Shown here one piece after another: positions 49,384 through 58,830 of a DNA stretch of 64,000 nucleotides; position 1 is the first letter of the stretch; each line of letters begins with the position of its first letter. Origin of the DNA: Psychromonas marina. Lineage in GTDB: Bacteria > Pseudomonadota > Gammaproteobacteria > Enterobacterales > Psychromonadaceae. The position numbers and the translations under genes are program-made. Under the pieces are notes generated by a model. That model did not search any database, was not told the origin of the DNA, and worked only from the letters and a program-made list of their open reading frames with translations. Where the stretch lies: the NCBI RefSeq assembly GCF_030161115.1, contig NZ_BSPQ01000015.1, positions 101,459 through 165,458 of the forward strand. The letters are read 5' to 3'.

Positions 49384-50016
49384 CTAACGAGCCCCCAAAT
49401 AAACAGTTTTATTTGGTGAACCTTCATCGCCACATGCTTGACCGATATAGCCTGGTGTAAAAAATTCATCGTTACCATCTACATAAACAATATTTTCGGT
49501 AGCAGCTACACCAGAAATATCAGTAGGGGGAGCAGTAGAATCATTAGCAATCTCAACATAAGCCCAAGATGTACCGATCTGATTAACAATATCTGCACAT
49601 TGTTTAGCGGGTAATTGAGGAATTATTACTACATACCCTTTAGCTGGCACGGAAGCCCACATTGTTTCTTCCACTTTAAGTTCAGCACCGAATGGGTTAG
49701 ATAAATCCTGCATTGTAAATGCCTGAGCATCTAATCCACCACCCCCTCCGGCTGGTTGACCAATATTTGTATAGTCACCAGTACGACCATATACGCCTGA
49801 AATACCCGTTTTTATTTGAGATGTGTTTTGAATCACTTCCTTAGCGTTCATTGAAGCAAAAGCATTTGATGCTAACGATACAACTGCAGCGGTTAAAATT
49901 CCGATAATACCTATTGCAATAATAAGCTCGAGTAAAGCAACACCTTGTTGCTTTTTATTTTTATTGATTCGTGATGTTTTTGGTACGTTAATATCAACCA
50001 TTGACACTTTATTCAT
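49384..50016 (-). CDS. Major type IVb pilin (TcpA-like)
   Basis: ATG 50016 lies seven bases after AAAGG; the GTG at 50025 is less likely. 210 residues: a 25-residue leader ending KNKKQQG, as long as that of TcpA, then VALLELIIAIGIIGILTAAV with Glu +5, the hallmark of class b pilins whose mature N-terminus is not Phe. The globular part has a C-terminal cysteine pair (KQCADIV and IGQACGDEG), the D-region disulfide. First gene of the pilus operon. Confidence 0.9.
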   Translation of the reverse strand: MNKVSMVDINVPKTSRINKNKKQQGVALLELIIAIGIIGILTAAVVSLASNAFASMNAKEVIQNTSQIKTGISGVYGRTGDYTNIGQPAGGGGGLDAQAFTMQDLSNPFGAELKVEETMWASVPAKGYVVIIPQLPAKQCADIVNQIGTSWAYVEIANDSTAPPTDISGVAATENIVYVDGNDEFFTPGYIGQACGDEGSPNKTVYLGAR

Positions 50017-50238
50017 TTTATACACCTTTATTATAAAAAACTTACTCTCTGTAAGTAGGGTGATTTTATCTAAAATAAACCATCAGTATGTATCATAATA
50101 GTATCGAAAGAGGCTTAATATGAAAAAATTTACATCACTTCCATTTGATATTAATCAACAATGCTATCCTAAACTTTACATTCCTATTTAAAACATAATA
50201 TTGGATTGTGAAACCTCAGATTTAAACGTAGACAATAA
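50017..50238. promoter_or_regulatory. Upstream region of the type IV pilus operon, with the shared block
   Basis: Contains the promoter of the pilin gene. Bases 50184-50226 match 34220-34262 upstream of the other pilin gene in 39 of 43 positions, and weaker similarity extends to 50087. Short ORFs on the plus strand in both regions start ATGAAA at similar places but encode different peptides. Confidence 0.65.
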
Positions 50239-50559
50239 CTCTCAACTAACAAAGCACTAAGACACGTAGCGGGCCCGTGTAAACGGCTTGGCAATAAACG
50301 TAATGGTCGTTGTAAGTTGCACGCTGGAAAATCGACTGGCGCTAAATCTAAAGATGGTAAGCTAGTGGTTTCAAAAAATGCAATTACAAACTATGGAAGT
50401 TGGCTTTTCAATCAAAATATAAAAACCGATACGGAATATGCCGTTGATTATGTGTTTCAAAAAGTTATGGAACTGAATAGTAAGTTGATTGATGAATGAC
50501 GTGGTTTAATTGATTCGACTAACCCAGTTAAGACATAATTGATTTAACTGGAGATTGAA

Positions 50560-50853
50560 ATGAAAACACGTAAAACCTATTCAAAAGAATTCAAACTTGA
50601 TGCCATTGCACTGGTAAGAGAGCAAAATTACAGTATTGCTGAAGCAGCCAGAAATTTAGAGGTTACTCCTCAGATTCTTGGTCGTTGGATAAAAGAAGCT
50701 GAAAATGACGATGGTCATGCATTTAGAGGGAACGGTAAATTAACACCTGAGCAAGAAGAGATCCGTAAGCTAAAAGCACAAGTAAAACGCTTGGAAATGG
50801 AGCGTGAGATATTAAAAAAAGCGACGTTCTTCTTTGCCAAAGAAACGAAGTAA
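50560..50853 (+). CDS. IS3 type B OrfA
   Basis: A 97-residue HTH protein (YSIAEAARNLEVTPQILGRW) with a coiled-coil end (EIRKLKAQVKRLEMEREILK). A7G at 50814-50821 is the usual -1 slippage site for making OrfAB. ATG preceded by CTGGAG. Confidence 0.9.
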   Translation: MKTRKTYSKEFKLDAIALVREQNYSIAEAARNLEVTPQILGRWIKEAENDDGHAFRGNGKLTPEQEEIRKLKAQVKRLEMEREILKKATFFFAKETK

Positions 50854-50859
50854 AATACG

Positions 50860-51728
50860 CGTTTATTGCCCAAAATAAGAAGATCTGGCCTGTGATATTG
50901 ATGTGTCACGTATTGGGTGTGAAAAACAATAATTACTACAGCTATCAAAAGCGGAAGTCTCAGGAACCAGCAAATACAGAGCACCAAGAAATGTTGCAAT
51001 GGGTTAAAAATATTGCCGAGTTTAGCGATAATACCTATGGTGAAAGACGCATTCAGAAGGCATTAAATGCGCTTGATTTCCCTGTTGGACGTAGGGAAAC
51101 AGCGCAACTGATGAAAGAAGCAAACGTTTGGGTACGTTATAAAAAGAAGTATAAAGCAACAACCAACAGCGACCACAAAAAGCCTGTATATGATAATGAA
51201 CTTAAATAGGATTTCGATGTTCAACGTCCCAATCAAGCATGGGTGCAAGACATTACGTACATATGGACTGCTGAAGGATGGCTGTATTTAACTGTCGTAA
51301 TAGACCTATATTCTCGTAAAGTTGTTGGTTGGAGTATGGGTGGCAGAATGAAAGCACAACTTGTTTGTGATGCCCTAACAATGGCTATATGGCAACGAAA
51401 ACCTAAAGCCGGATTGATAATACACTCAGATCAAGGCGTTCAATATGCGAGCCATCAATATAGGCGGATACTGAGGCTGCACAAGTTTGTAGGCAGTATG
51501 AGCAAAAAAGGATGTTGTTGGGATAATGCAGTAGCAGAAAGCTTTTTCGGTAGCTTGAAACAGGAAAGAGTCCACTGGCGCAATTACCGAACGCGTTATG
51601 CAGCCCAGCAAGATGTATTGAATTACATCTCGATGTGGTACAACAGCCAACGGATGCATTCATACCTAAATTATCAGAGCCCCAATGAATTTGAGCGTAT
51701 GGATAAACCATTAAAAGAAGTAGCCTAA
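50860..51728 (+). pseudogene. IS3 type B OrfB with amber codon
   Basis: HTH_21 region (TYGERRIQKALNALDFPVGR), then the DDE core: DITYIWTAEGWLYL, IIHSDQGVQYASH, DNAVAESFFGSLKQE. The codon TAG at 51207 stands where copy 2 has CAG (Q), in NELKQNFDVQRPNQAW. This cuts the protein before the catalytic core. Confidence 0.9.
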
Positions 51729-51954
51729 AGAACTTAACTAGGGTGACCGAATTAAGTTGACCAGGTCAGAACAATTAATTGAACTATTTGAGGAATGTCG
51801 TATTGATGTAGAAGCTTTGAAATATGGAAAGCTAAACAGAATAAATAGGAAGCAGGTACATTCCAAAAACTAGAGCTTTAACGATTATTAAAATGGTAGT
51901 AACCCCTATTTCAAGCTATGTAGAAGCTTGTATGTCAGATTAAATAGATCATTA

Positions 51955-52430
51955 TTTTCATCGCTAGCTCAACCCAAATTAAAGCACTTCTACAATCACA
52001 CATTGACAAAAATGATGATAGATTTTTATCTATCGCACTTCAAGTTGCTGCGCGTGAAGCTAGAAGTAGTCATGGTAAGCTTGCACACGAACCAAAGTTA
52101 TTTGTTGATAAAGCAAAGAAAAAGAGTTTAGAAAATCTAACTGTATCGATAGCTAGCAGTGTTAAGCTCGATTAAAACGTTTAGTGAAAGAACAACAGCA
52201 CTTATCTATGTTAAAAAACCACCGATTATCACCAAGAAAAAACACTTTTAGCAAGGAAGCCGGTGCAGGGAAAATATTTACAGTTTGGTCTTACTGGGGT
52301 TAAACGTTCCTTTATTTGAAGTTCGTTTAAATACCGTTATTATAAAATATTTAGGTGAACCTTAAGCTAAGCTACGCCAAATATATGATGCAAACGAGTA
52401 ACGGTGTATTTAATGCAATGGACTAATCAT
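51955..52430 (+). pseudogene. AAA ATPase remnant
   Basis: SSTQIKALLQSHIDKND, ALQVAAREARSSHGKLAHEP, then with frame breaks KRLVKEQQHLSMLKNHRLSP, GLTGVKRSLYL, EVRLNTVIIKYLGE and AKLRQIYDAN. This order is that of the N-terminal part and Walker A region of AAA ATPases of the type often paired with a subtilisin-like protease. The Walker A Gly-Lys-Thr is damaged and most of the gene is gone. Confidence 0.6.
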
Positions 52431-52469
52431 GTTGTACTTGCACCAAGTTTACAGCTTGAACTGATATAC

Positions 52470-52772
52470 TTAGCCTGCCGGAGCTAAGCCTAAATAAATT
52501 GCGACTCCATCCGCGATTAAAACATTACTCCTTGTAGGGCAACCACAATTAACCCAATCCCCCGCTTGTGCAATTTGCTTTCCATTAATATTAATCGCAA
52601 GCATAGAATCAGACATTATTTTACCAATACCTTTGCAATATTTATTTCCTGACTTACAGGTCGCCTCATCCCCAACGCAACTCGCCGAAAAAAATCCCAT
52701 CTTAACACTATCATTACCTTTTAACACTTCACCACCAGTTGAGGTTTTAGCGTCTACCGAGATACTGTTCAT
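52470..52772 (-). CDS. PAAR-like protein (type VI secretion tip type)
   Basis: A 100-residue protein with the PAAR-type pattern: ININGKQIAQAGDWVNCGCP, a first half with DSVKMGFFSASCVGDEATCK and a C-terminal hydrophobic end VAIYLGLAPAG. PAAR proteins sharpen the spike of type VI secretion systems. The other T6SS genes are not nearby, so it is an orphan carried by the island. ATG 52772 follows AGAGAAAAGGT. Confidence 0.55.
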   Translation of the reverse strand: MNSISVDAKTSTGGEVLKGNDSVKMGFFSASCVGDEATCKSGNKYCKGIGKIMSDSMLAININGKQIAQAGDWVNCGCPTRSNVLIADGVAIYLGLAPAG

Positions 52773-53225
52773 ACCTTTTCTCTCTATAATACTTAAACGT
52801 TATTTTTATTGTCGACGCTAAAGATAAAGAACACCAATTTTGGAGCTCTTGGAATGTACGCTTAACGGTGTAATATCTAAAAATAAAACATATCATTTAA
52901 TCAATCGAACGACCAAATGGAGCGGACATTGATGTTGAATCTCGTACTTCATAGTTAGCCACGATAACGCCATTTTATTCAGATGATCGTAAATATACGA
53001 ATCAATGTCCTTTTCTCACTTTTTAAATTAACAAGGCTTTCGCCAACGTGGTTATCTAGCGCCCGATTTTTATACCCTTCTGGCATAGTTAACGCTTACT
53101 TTTATAGTTGTCATCGTGGTAAGTCGATCTAACTTCTCTGTCTAATATTATTATCACGCTGTTTTTTAATACACTCAGAATCCTCTTATTGACAGAGAAC
53201 CCTCTACTCTTAATTTTTTCATGCG
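52773..53225. other. No gene recognised
   Basis: About 450 bases with many stops in all frames; perhaps a decayed gene between the two leftward ORFs. Confidence 0.4.
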
Positions 53226-53465
53226 CTACATCACATAATCAATGCTAAGAAATCTACCGTCAAACCCTTCCGTTTCAATGCTTAAACGTCGTTTATATTC
53301 ATTTGCTTCCAACCCTGGCAATTCCGATTCTACAATACGCCCACCAGCTTCAAGTACACCTTTTACAGTCAAGACTTTAGTCTCAACATCAGGCACCCAA
53401 ACAACATGAAATAATCTCAGAGGAACTTTAACTTTCTTTTTGGCAGGACAAACTCTACTAAACAT
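53226..53465 (-). CDS. Small protein of unknown function
   Basis: 79 residues, MFSRVCPAKKKVKVPLRLFH, VLTVKGVLEAGGRIVESELP, ending FDGRFLSIDYVM. Beta-rich, no signal peptide. GAGGGTGT precedes the ATG. The protein composition looks genuine, but I know no family. It could be the start of a longer gene, or linked with the PAAR gene 450 bases away on the same strand. Confidence 0.45.
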   Translation of the reverse strand: MFSRVCPAKKKVKVPLRLFHVVWVPDVETKVLTVKGVLEAGGRIVESELPGLEANEYKRRLSIETEGFDGRFLSIDYVM

Positions 53466-53540
53466 ACACCCTCTTTAACAACATTGTTGTGGTCAAGTAA
53501 ACCTGGTCTTATATTCAAACTAATTATTATTTAGCATGAA

Positions 53541-53580
53541 CTTAAAAACCCTTAAAAACCCTTAAAAATCCTTAAAAATA
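53541..53580. repeat. Four tandem decamers CTTAAAAA(C/T)C
   Basis: CTTAAAAACC, CTTAAAAACC, CTTAAAAATC, CTTAAAAATA in direct succession. Confidence 0.9.
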
Positions 53581-54489
53581 TATTCACTTTAAGGGGCCCT
53601 TTATCGCTTAAGAATGGTATCAAAACTGTTTTTTATTATCTCATCGTACATAAACTACATTACCGTCTCTTTTATGTAGCCACTTATCTTCATCAGCTTT
53701 AAATCCCCTTTCCATTTAAAAAAACCTTTAAATTCACATAAAACCCAGTGGCTTGTCTCAGCTAATTTTTAAAGTGAAAATTATCATTGAGTATTAACTT
53801 CCATGGGCAGGTCCCATTTTTCTACCCGTTGTAAACGACACGCCTTTCCGTTGTACGATATAGAGAACAGCATCAAAATAAATGCCGATATATAATACAT
53901 TCTCACTTTCTTCTTCACCAAAACTTCTACTATTGATTTTAATTTCGCACACAATACGCTCATAACACTTTATTTGTGTATCCGCTTTGTAACAAAGTCA
54001 TTGAATAAATCAGGATGCTACCATTCGCTAATATTTTTAGCTCATCAAAGCCATCTCCTAACCAAATTACAGTTAATTTAATTCTCTCAACACGCCTTTC
54101 ATCACCTGCTATTCTGTTATAGTGGCTAGGAAACTGCGTCTGCTTTAAACTTTACAACTACAAGCGGCCACATTAAGCGAACAGAAATAGTTGGCTATAA
54201 TCGCGAAGCGATAGCCAACTGTTAATTTCCCATTTAAGCAACTTATAGTAAGACCAAGCCACATATCTAATAAACCATTTCCTATTATATAAGTGGAACA
54301 TGCTTCTGTTGGTTACGAATATTTAAGCGCCAAACACATAAATGCTTTTAACAAGACGTTCGAACCAACAGAGCAATTCGGCTTCATAACGCATACTCAG
54401 GGATTGCCGACCACCGACTATCTATAAGACCTGCGAGAAACCGATCCTAAGCATATTCCATGTTTAACTTTACGCGCAGGAGACCAAAA
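53581..54489. other. Long stretch without a supported gene, left flank of IS110
   Basis: About 900 AT-rich bases. Many stops in all frames. The right part (from about 54290) probably belongs to the IS110 element's left end, whose terminus I cannot place since this family lacks long inverted repeats. Confidence 0.4.
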
Positions 54490-55752
54490 ATGAAAGACTA
54501 TAACGTCAATGATTTTGCTACATTAATTGGAATTGATTGGGCTGACACCAAACACGATATCTGCGAACATCCCACAAATTCAGAAGCATACCAATATTCT
54601 GTTATTAAGAATTAACCTGAAGCCTTACATGAATGGGCAATGAGCCTAAAAAAACGCTATCCAGACCAACAAATTGCTATCGCATGTGAGCTAAAAAAAG
54701 GCCCGCTGATTTATGCATTAAGCAAATACAACCACCTGACATTATTTACCATCAACCCATCCACGGTCGCTAAATACCGTAAAGCCTTCACTCCCAGTGG
54801 CGCGAAAGACGACCATTCTGATGCCTTTACACAAGTTGAAATACTTAGTTTACACATGCATAAACTCACTGTTATCGAGCCTGAATCAGCCGCTATTCGC
54901 TCCCTTGCTCAACTCGTGGAATATCGTCGAAGCCTGGTGCAAAATGGCGTCGATATATCTAACAAAATTACAACAACACTAAAAAATTACTACCCGCAAG
55001 CCCTTGAATGGTTTAAAGAAAAAGACACCCTAATATTTTGTGACTTCATTACAAAGTGGCCTTCACTAAGTAAAGTAAAAAAAGCGAGGAAACAAACTTT
55101 AATCGCTTTTTTTAATCAACATAACTCACGTTACCCTGATATCAATGAAGCACGTATTGCGAGTATCAAACTGGCGATGCCATTAACTGAAGACCGTGGC
55201 GTTATAGAGCCGAATCAGATGTTAGTCGAAGTACTTATCGCACAATACAAAGTGTTACTTAAAGGCATTGAAATGCTCGATAAAGCGATTAAATGCGCCT
55301 ACAACGCACAAAAAGATAAAGTGATTTTTGATAGTTTACCTGGTGCAGGCCCACAGCTTGCACCTCGTCTTTTGGTTGCATTTGGTCATAATCGAGACCG
55401 CTATAAAGATGCATCAGAGCTACAGAAATATGTAGGTATAGCACCCGTTATTGAGCAAAGTGGGAAAAAGAAATGGACACATTGGCGTTACAGTTGTCCG
55501 ACCTTTTTAAGGCAAACCTTTGTCGAGTGGGCAGGCTTTTCGGTGCGTTATTCATTCTGGGCAAAAGCCTATTATGAACAGCAAAAAATCAAGGGAAAAC
55601 CACATAATAGCATCATTAGATCATTGGCATTTAAGTGGATCAGGATCATTTTTAGATGTTGGAAAACAAGTACACCGTATGATGAGTCTACATACTTAGA
55701 AGCCCTGAAGCGTAGGAATTCGCCGTTATTGAAATTTGCAATAAATAGCTGA
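54490..55752 (+). pseudogene. IS110-family transposase with early stop codon
   Basis: ATG 54490 reads MKDYNVNDFATLIGIDWADT (the DEDD nuclease start), but codon 42 is TAA (54613). From 54640 an ORF of 370 residues continues with DDHSDAFTQVEILSLH, the C-terminal transposase_20 domain FDSLPGAGPQLAPRLLVAFG and LQKYVGIAPVIEQSG. Restart at ATG 54640 would lack the first catalytic Asp, so it is probably inactive. Confidence 0.85.
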
Positions 55753-55790
55753 TTTTTACTGGCGGTCCCCCTCAGGGCGTGTTATTAGTT

Positions 55791-56270
55791 TTAGGACTCT
55801 GCAAAAGATTGCAGATTTTCTCCTGTTAATTGATAACCTAGCCATTCGCTTTTAGGTTTAGCGCCCAAAGATTCGTAAAATTTAATTGCAGGTTCATTCC
55901 AATCAAGTACACTCCATTCAAATCTTCCGCAGTCTTTTTTTACTGCAACCTTTGCTAAATATTTCAAAAGCAGTTTACCAGCACCACTACCTCGTTCAGA
56001 GTGACTTACATACAGATCTTCAAGATAAAGACCATTTTTACCTAGCCATGTAGAATAATTGAAAAAGTAGACGGCAAAGCCAATAGGCTCACCACCTTTT
56101 TCACAAATGATGGCTTTAGTAGACGAATCTTTGCCAAAAATAGAGTTTTCAATTAAAGATTCTGTAGCGAAAACCTCATGTTCAGCTTTTTCATACCTTG
56201 CTAGCTCTTTAACAAACCTAAGAATTAGAGTTGAATCTTCTCTCTTTGCTTTGCGTATTACAATTGACAT
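55791..56270 (-). CDS. GNAT-family N-acetyltransferase (SAT/thialysine type)
   Basis: A complete 159-residue protein: MSIVIRKAKREDSTLILRFV, GFAVYFFNYSTWLGKNGLYL, EDLYV, acetyl-CoA loop RGSGAGKLLLKYLAKVA, and WNEPAIKFYESLGAKP. This is the build of the spermidine/spermine- or thialysine-type acetyltransferases, which transfer acetyl to small amines. The substrate cannot be told from sequence. It has an intact frame although surrounded by broken elements. Its upstream region is cut 45 bases away by IS3 type B copy 2. Confidence 0.85.
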   Translation of the reverse strand: MSIVIRKAKREDSTLILRFVKELARYEKAEHEVFATESLIENSIFGKDSSTKAIICEKGGEPIGFAVYFFNYSTWLGKNGLYLEDLYVSHSERGSGAGKLLLKYLAKVAVKKDCGRFEWSVLDWNEPAIKFYESLGAKPKSEWLGYQLTGENLQSFAES

Positions 56271-56354
56271 TGATACTCCGTATAGAAACTAGACATAATG
56301 ACTCCCACTAAGGTTGACCTGGTCAACTTAATTCGGTCACCCTAGTTAAGTTCT

Positions 56355-57215
56355 TTAAGCGACTTCTTTTAATGGTTTATCCATACGCTCAAATTCATTG
56401 GGGCTCTGATAATTTAGGTATGAATGCATCCGTTGGCTGTTGTACCACATCGAGATGTAATTCAATACATCTTGCTGGGCTGCATAACGCGTTCGGTAAT
56501 TGCGCCAGTGGACTCTTTCCTGTTTCAAGCTACCGAAAAAGCTTTCTGCTACTGCATTATCCCAACAACATCCTTTTTTGCTCATACTGCCTACAAACTT
56601 GTGCAGCCTCAGTATCCGCCTATATTGATGGCTCGCATATTGAACGCCTTGATCTGAGTGTATTATCAATCCGGCTTTAGGTTTTCGTTGCCATATAGCC
56701 ATTGTTAGGGCATCACAAACAAGTTGTGCTTTCATTCTGCTACCCATACTCCAACCAACAACTTTACGAGAATATAGGTCTATTACGACAGCTAAATACA
56801 GCAGTCCATATGTACGTAATGTCTTGCACCCATGCTTGATTGGGACGTTGAACATCGAAATTCTGTTTAAGTTCATTATCATATACAGGCTTCTTGTGGT
56901 CGCTGTTGGTTGTTGCTTTATACTTCTTCTTATAACGTACCCAAACGTGTGCTTCTTTCATCAGTTGCGCTGTTTTCCTACGTCCAACAGGGAAATCAAG
57001 CGCATTTAATGCCTTCTGAATGCGTCTTTCACCATAGGTATTATCGCTAAACTCGGCAATATTTTTAACCCATTGCAACATCTCTTGGTGCTCTGTATTT
57101 GCTGGCTCCTGAGACTTCCGCTTTTGATAGCTGTAGTAATTATTGTTTTTCACACCCAACACGTGACACATCAATATCACAGGCCAGATCTTCTTATTTT
57201 GGGCAATAAACGCGT
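56355..57215 (-). pseudogene. IS3 type B OrfB with 11-bp deletion
   Basis: Relative to copy 1 the bases GAAGGATGGCT are missing after GACTGCT at about 56803, between two GCT repeats, shifting the frame just before the catalytic core (YLAVVIDLYSRKVVGW). The Q codon that is amber in copy 1 is intact here. Confidence 0.9.
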
Positions 57216-57218
57216 ATT

Positions 57219-57512
57219 TTACTTCGTTTCTTTGGCAAAGAAGACCGTCGCTTTTTTTAATATCTCACGCTCCATTTCCAAGCGTTTTATTTGTGCTTTT
57301 AGCTTACGGATCTCTTCTTGCTCAGGTGTTAATTTACCGTTCCCTCTAAATGCATGACCATCGTCATTTTCAGCTTCTTTTATCCAACGACCAAGAATCT
57401 GAGGAGTAACCTCTAAATTTCTGGCTGCTTCAGCAATACTGTAATTTTGCTCTCTTACCAGTGCAATGGTATCAAGTTTGAATTCTTTTGAATAGGTTTT
57501 ACGTGTTTTCAT
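57219..57512 (-). CDS. IS3 type B OrfA, copy 2
   Basis: 97 residues, nearly identical to copy 1 (A/T, V/I and F/V differences). Intact HTH protein that could be expressed but has no partner OrfB in this copy. Confidence 0.9.
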   Translation of the reverse strand: MKTRKTYSKEFKLDTIALVREQNYSIAEAARNLEVTPQILGRWIKEAENDDGHAFRGNGKLTPEQEEIRKLKAQIKRLEMEREILKKATVFFAKETK

Positions 57513-57575
57513 TTCAACCTCCAGTTAAATCAATTATGTCTTAACTGGGTTAGTCGAATCAATTAAACCACGTCA

Positions 57576-57814
57576 ATCAGGTGTGAAGACGCTTGTTGGC
57601 ACGATATCCGAAAATGCCCAGTCACTAAAGTACAGCCTAAGTGATTAAGAATAGCAATATCTTTGTAGTTAGATTTGTATCCAACTATCGCACTGGTATA
57701 TTGTTCAAACATAACATCATTTAATGTCAGTGCTGTAATAGTATTAAAACAACCTGTTAATGTCGTAATGACAAGTGAAAAAATATAATTTTTGAGTGCA
57801 TAGTATTCGGTCAT
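57576..57814 (-). pseudogene. Putative lipoprotein truncated by IS3 type B
   Basis: Start MTEYYALKNYIFSLVITTLT with GC as lipobox end, then about 58 residues (VGYKSNYKDIAILNHLGCTL) up to the IS terminus, which adds a few foreign codons. The rest of the gene is absent on the other side of the IS, in agreement with the missing target duplication. Confidence 0.6.
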
Positions 57815-57994
57815 TAGTGAAGTTAATTATTTAGTGAGTTTTTAACTCACTGACGATATCTGCTTCGCAGCAAAACTGATACAGAATGAATACAATACAC
57901 CAAGGAAACAGGGGTATTATGCAATTATTGGATACCAGTTACATGCCCCTAAGTTGGTGTTTAATCTTAAAATAGGGCAATTATAAGGCATAAG

Positions 57995-58355
57995 ATGAAC
58001 TGGTATATTAGAGTACTTCAGAAGTACTCTGTTTTTTATAGTAGAGCTCGCAGAAAAGAATATTGGATGTTCTTTCTTTTTAACATGTTAATCGCGATCA
58101 GCGTAATAGCGGGAGTTGTTGGAGGACTACTAGGTGTTGGTGCTTTTTTAAGTGATTCTGTGGGGGGGGATTTACACCCTAGTACTGCTTATTCCTTCTG
58201 TTGCAGTCGCAATCAGAAGATTGCATGATACTGGGCGTTGTGGTTGGTGGATTCTTATTCCTATAGTTAATATTTATTTCTTATGTTTGGAAGGGGAACC
58301 TGATGAAAACGAATATGGACTTAGCCCCAAAAGAGATTTATATTTTTATTCCTAA
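57995..58355 (+). pseudogene. DUF805 membrane protein, frameshifted at a G8 tract
   Basis: MNWYIRVLQKYSVFYSRARR, KEYWMFFLFNMLIAISVIAG is the typical DUF805 start; after the run of eight G at 58162-58169 the frame ends in a stop, but another frame gives IPSVAVAIRRLHDTGRCGWW, ILIPIVNIYFLCLEGEPDEN, the typical end. With seven G the gene would be complete at about 120 residues. DUF805 proteins are small inner-membrane proteins of unknown role. The tract suggests slippage or phase variation, or a sequencing artefact. Confidence 0.8.
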
Positions 58356-58379
58356 TTTGACCGTAAAATTCTCCCCTTA

Positions 58380-58830
58380 AGCCAAAACACCTATTGATAG
58401 ATCCTTGTAGTGGCAAAATAAAGAGAACAGGCAAGCGTAATTTCACTCCCGAGTTTTGATTATAATAAGCTCAGTTAGTTGTTGATCAAGGCTACTCAGT
58501 AAAAGAAGCCTCAACCGCAATGAATGTTGATAAGTCAACTATGGATAAGTGGGTTCGCCAACTCAAAGAAGAGCGTAAAAGAGTCGCCTCTAAAGCCACG
58601 CCAATAGAGCATGGTTCGTAGGGGAAACTGCAGGGATAACACTCCAATGGAGCGCTTATTTAGAAGCTTAAAGACAGAGTGGCACTTGGAATAGGTTACT
58701 CAAAATCGATGAAGCTAAGCATGCGATAACCGATTGCATTGTTGGATATTACAGTCAAACTAGGCCTCATCAACATAACGATAGAATAAGTCCAAATATA
58801 GCAGAAGAGTTATATTTGAATGACTACAAA
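58380..58830 (+). mobile_element. IS3-family remnant, third type
   Basis: OrfA scrap LVVDQGYSVKEASTAMNVDK, MDKWVRQLKEERKR joined by deletion to an OrfB end: NTPMERLFRSLKTEWH, GYYSQTRPHQHN, SPNIAEELYLN. Stops interrupt both. Confidence 0.75.

Larger units (their letters stand above)
50497..51768 (+). mobile_element. IS3-family element type B, copy 1 (1272 bp)
   Basis: Terminal inverted repeats TGACGTGGTTTAATTGATTC and, from the right end, TGACCTGGTCAACTTAATTC. A 3-bp target duplication GAA on both sides proves insertion of a full unit into the HGGxSTG gene. A second complete copy lies inverted at 56315 and a remnant at 39577. Confidence 0.95.
50239..51873 (+). pseudogene. HGGxSTG-domain small protein, split by IS3 type B
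   Basis: Open frame 50239-50496 encodes ALRHVAGPCKRLGNKRNGRC then KLHAGKSTGAKSKDGK, the known CxxxxxGxxCxLHGGxSTG motif of small proteins frequent in mobile elements, with Ala in place of one Gly. After the IS (50497-51768) the same protein resumes in frame, QLIELFEECRIDVEALKYGK, to a stop at 51871. GAA is duplicated at both edges. No good start codon is seen, so the 5' end may be lost too. Confidence 0.7.
56315..57575 (-). mobile_element. IS3-family element type B, copy 2 (1261 bp, inverted)
   Basis: Same terminal repeats as copy 1. No target duplication is visible (GGT at one edge, ATC at the other), which points to an adjacent deletion on one side. 11 bases shorter than copy 1. Confidence 0.95.

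Noticed and set aside
51403..51711. Minus-strand ORFs inside the IS3 type B copy (102 and 77 residues, also mirrored at 56372)
   Set aside because: They are shadows of the transposase gene, which has clear DDE motifs.
50497..57575. Composite transposon made of the two inverted IS3 type B copies
   Set aside because: Copy 1 has its own GAA target duplication inside a single gene, so it inserted alone. Copy 2 shows no outer duplication. The pair is coincidental as far as can be seen.
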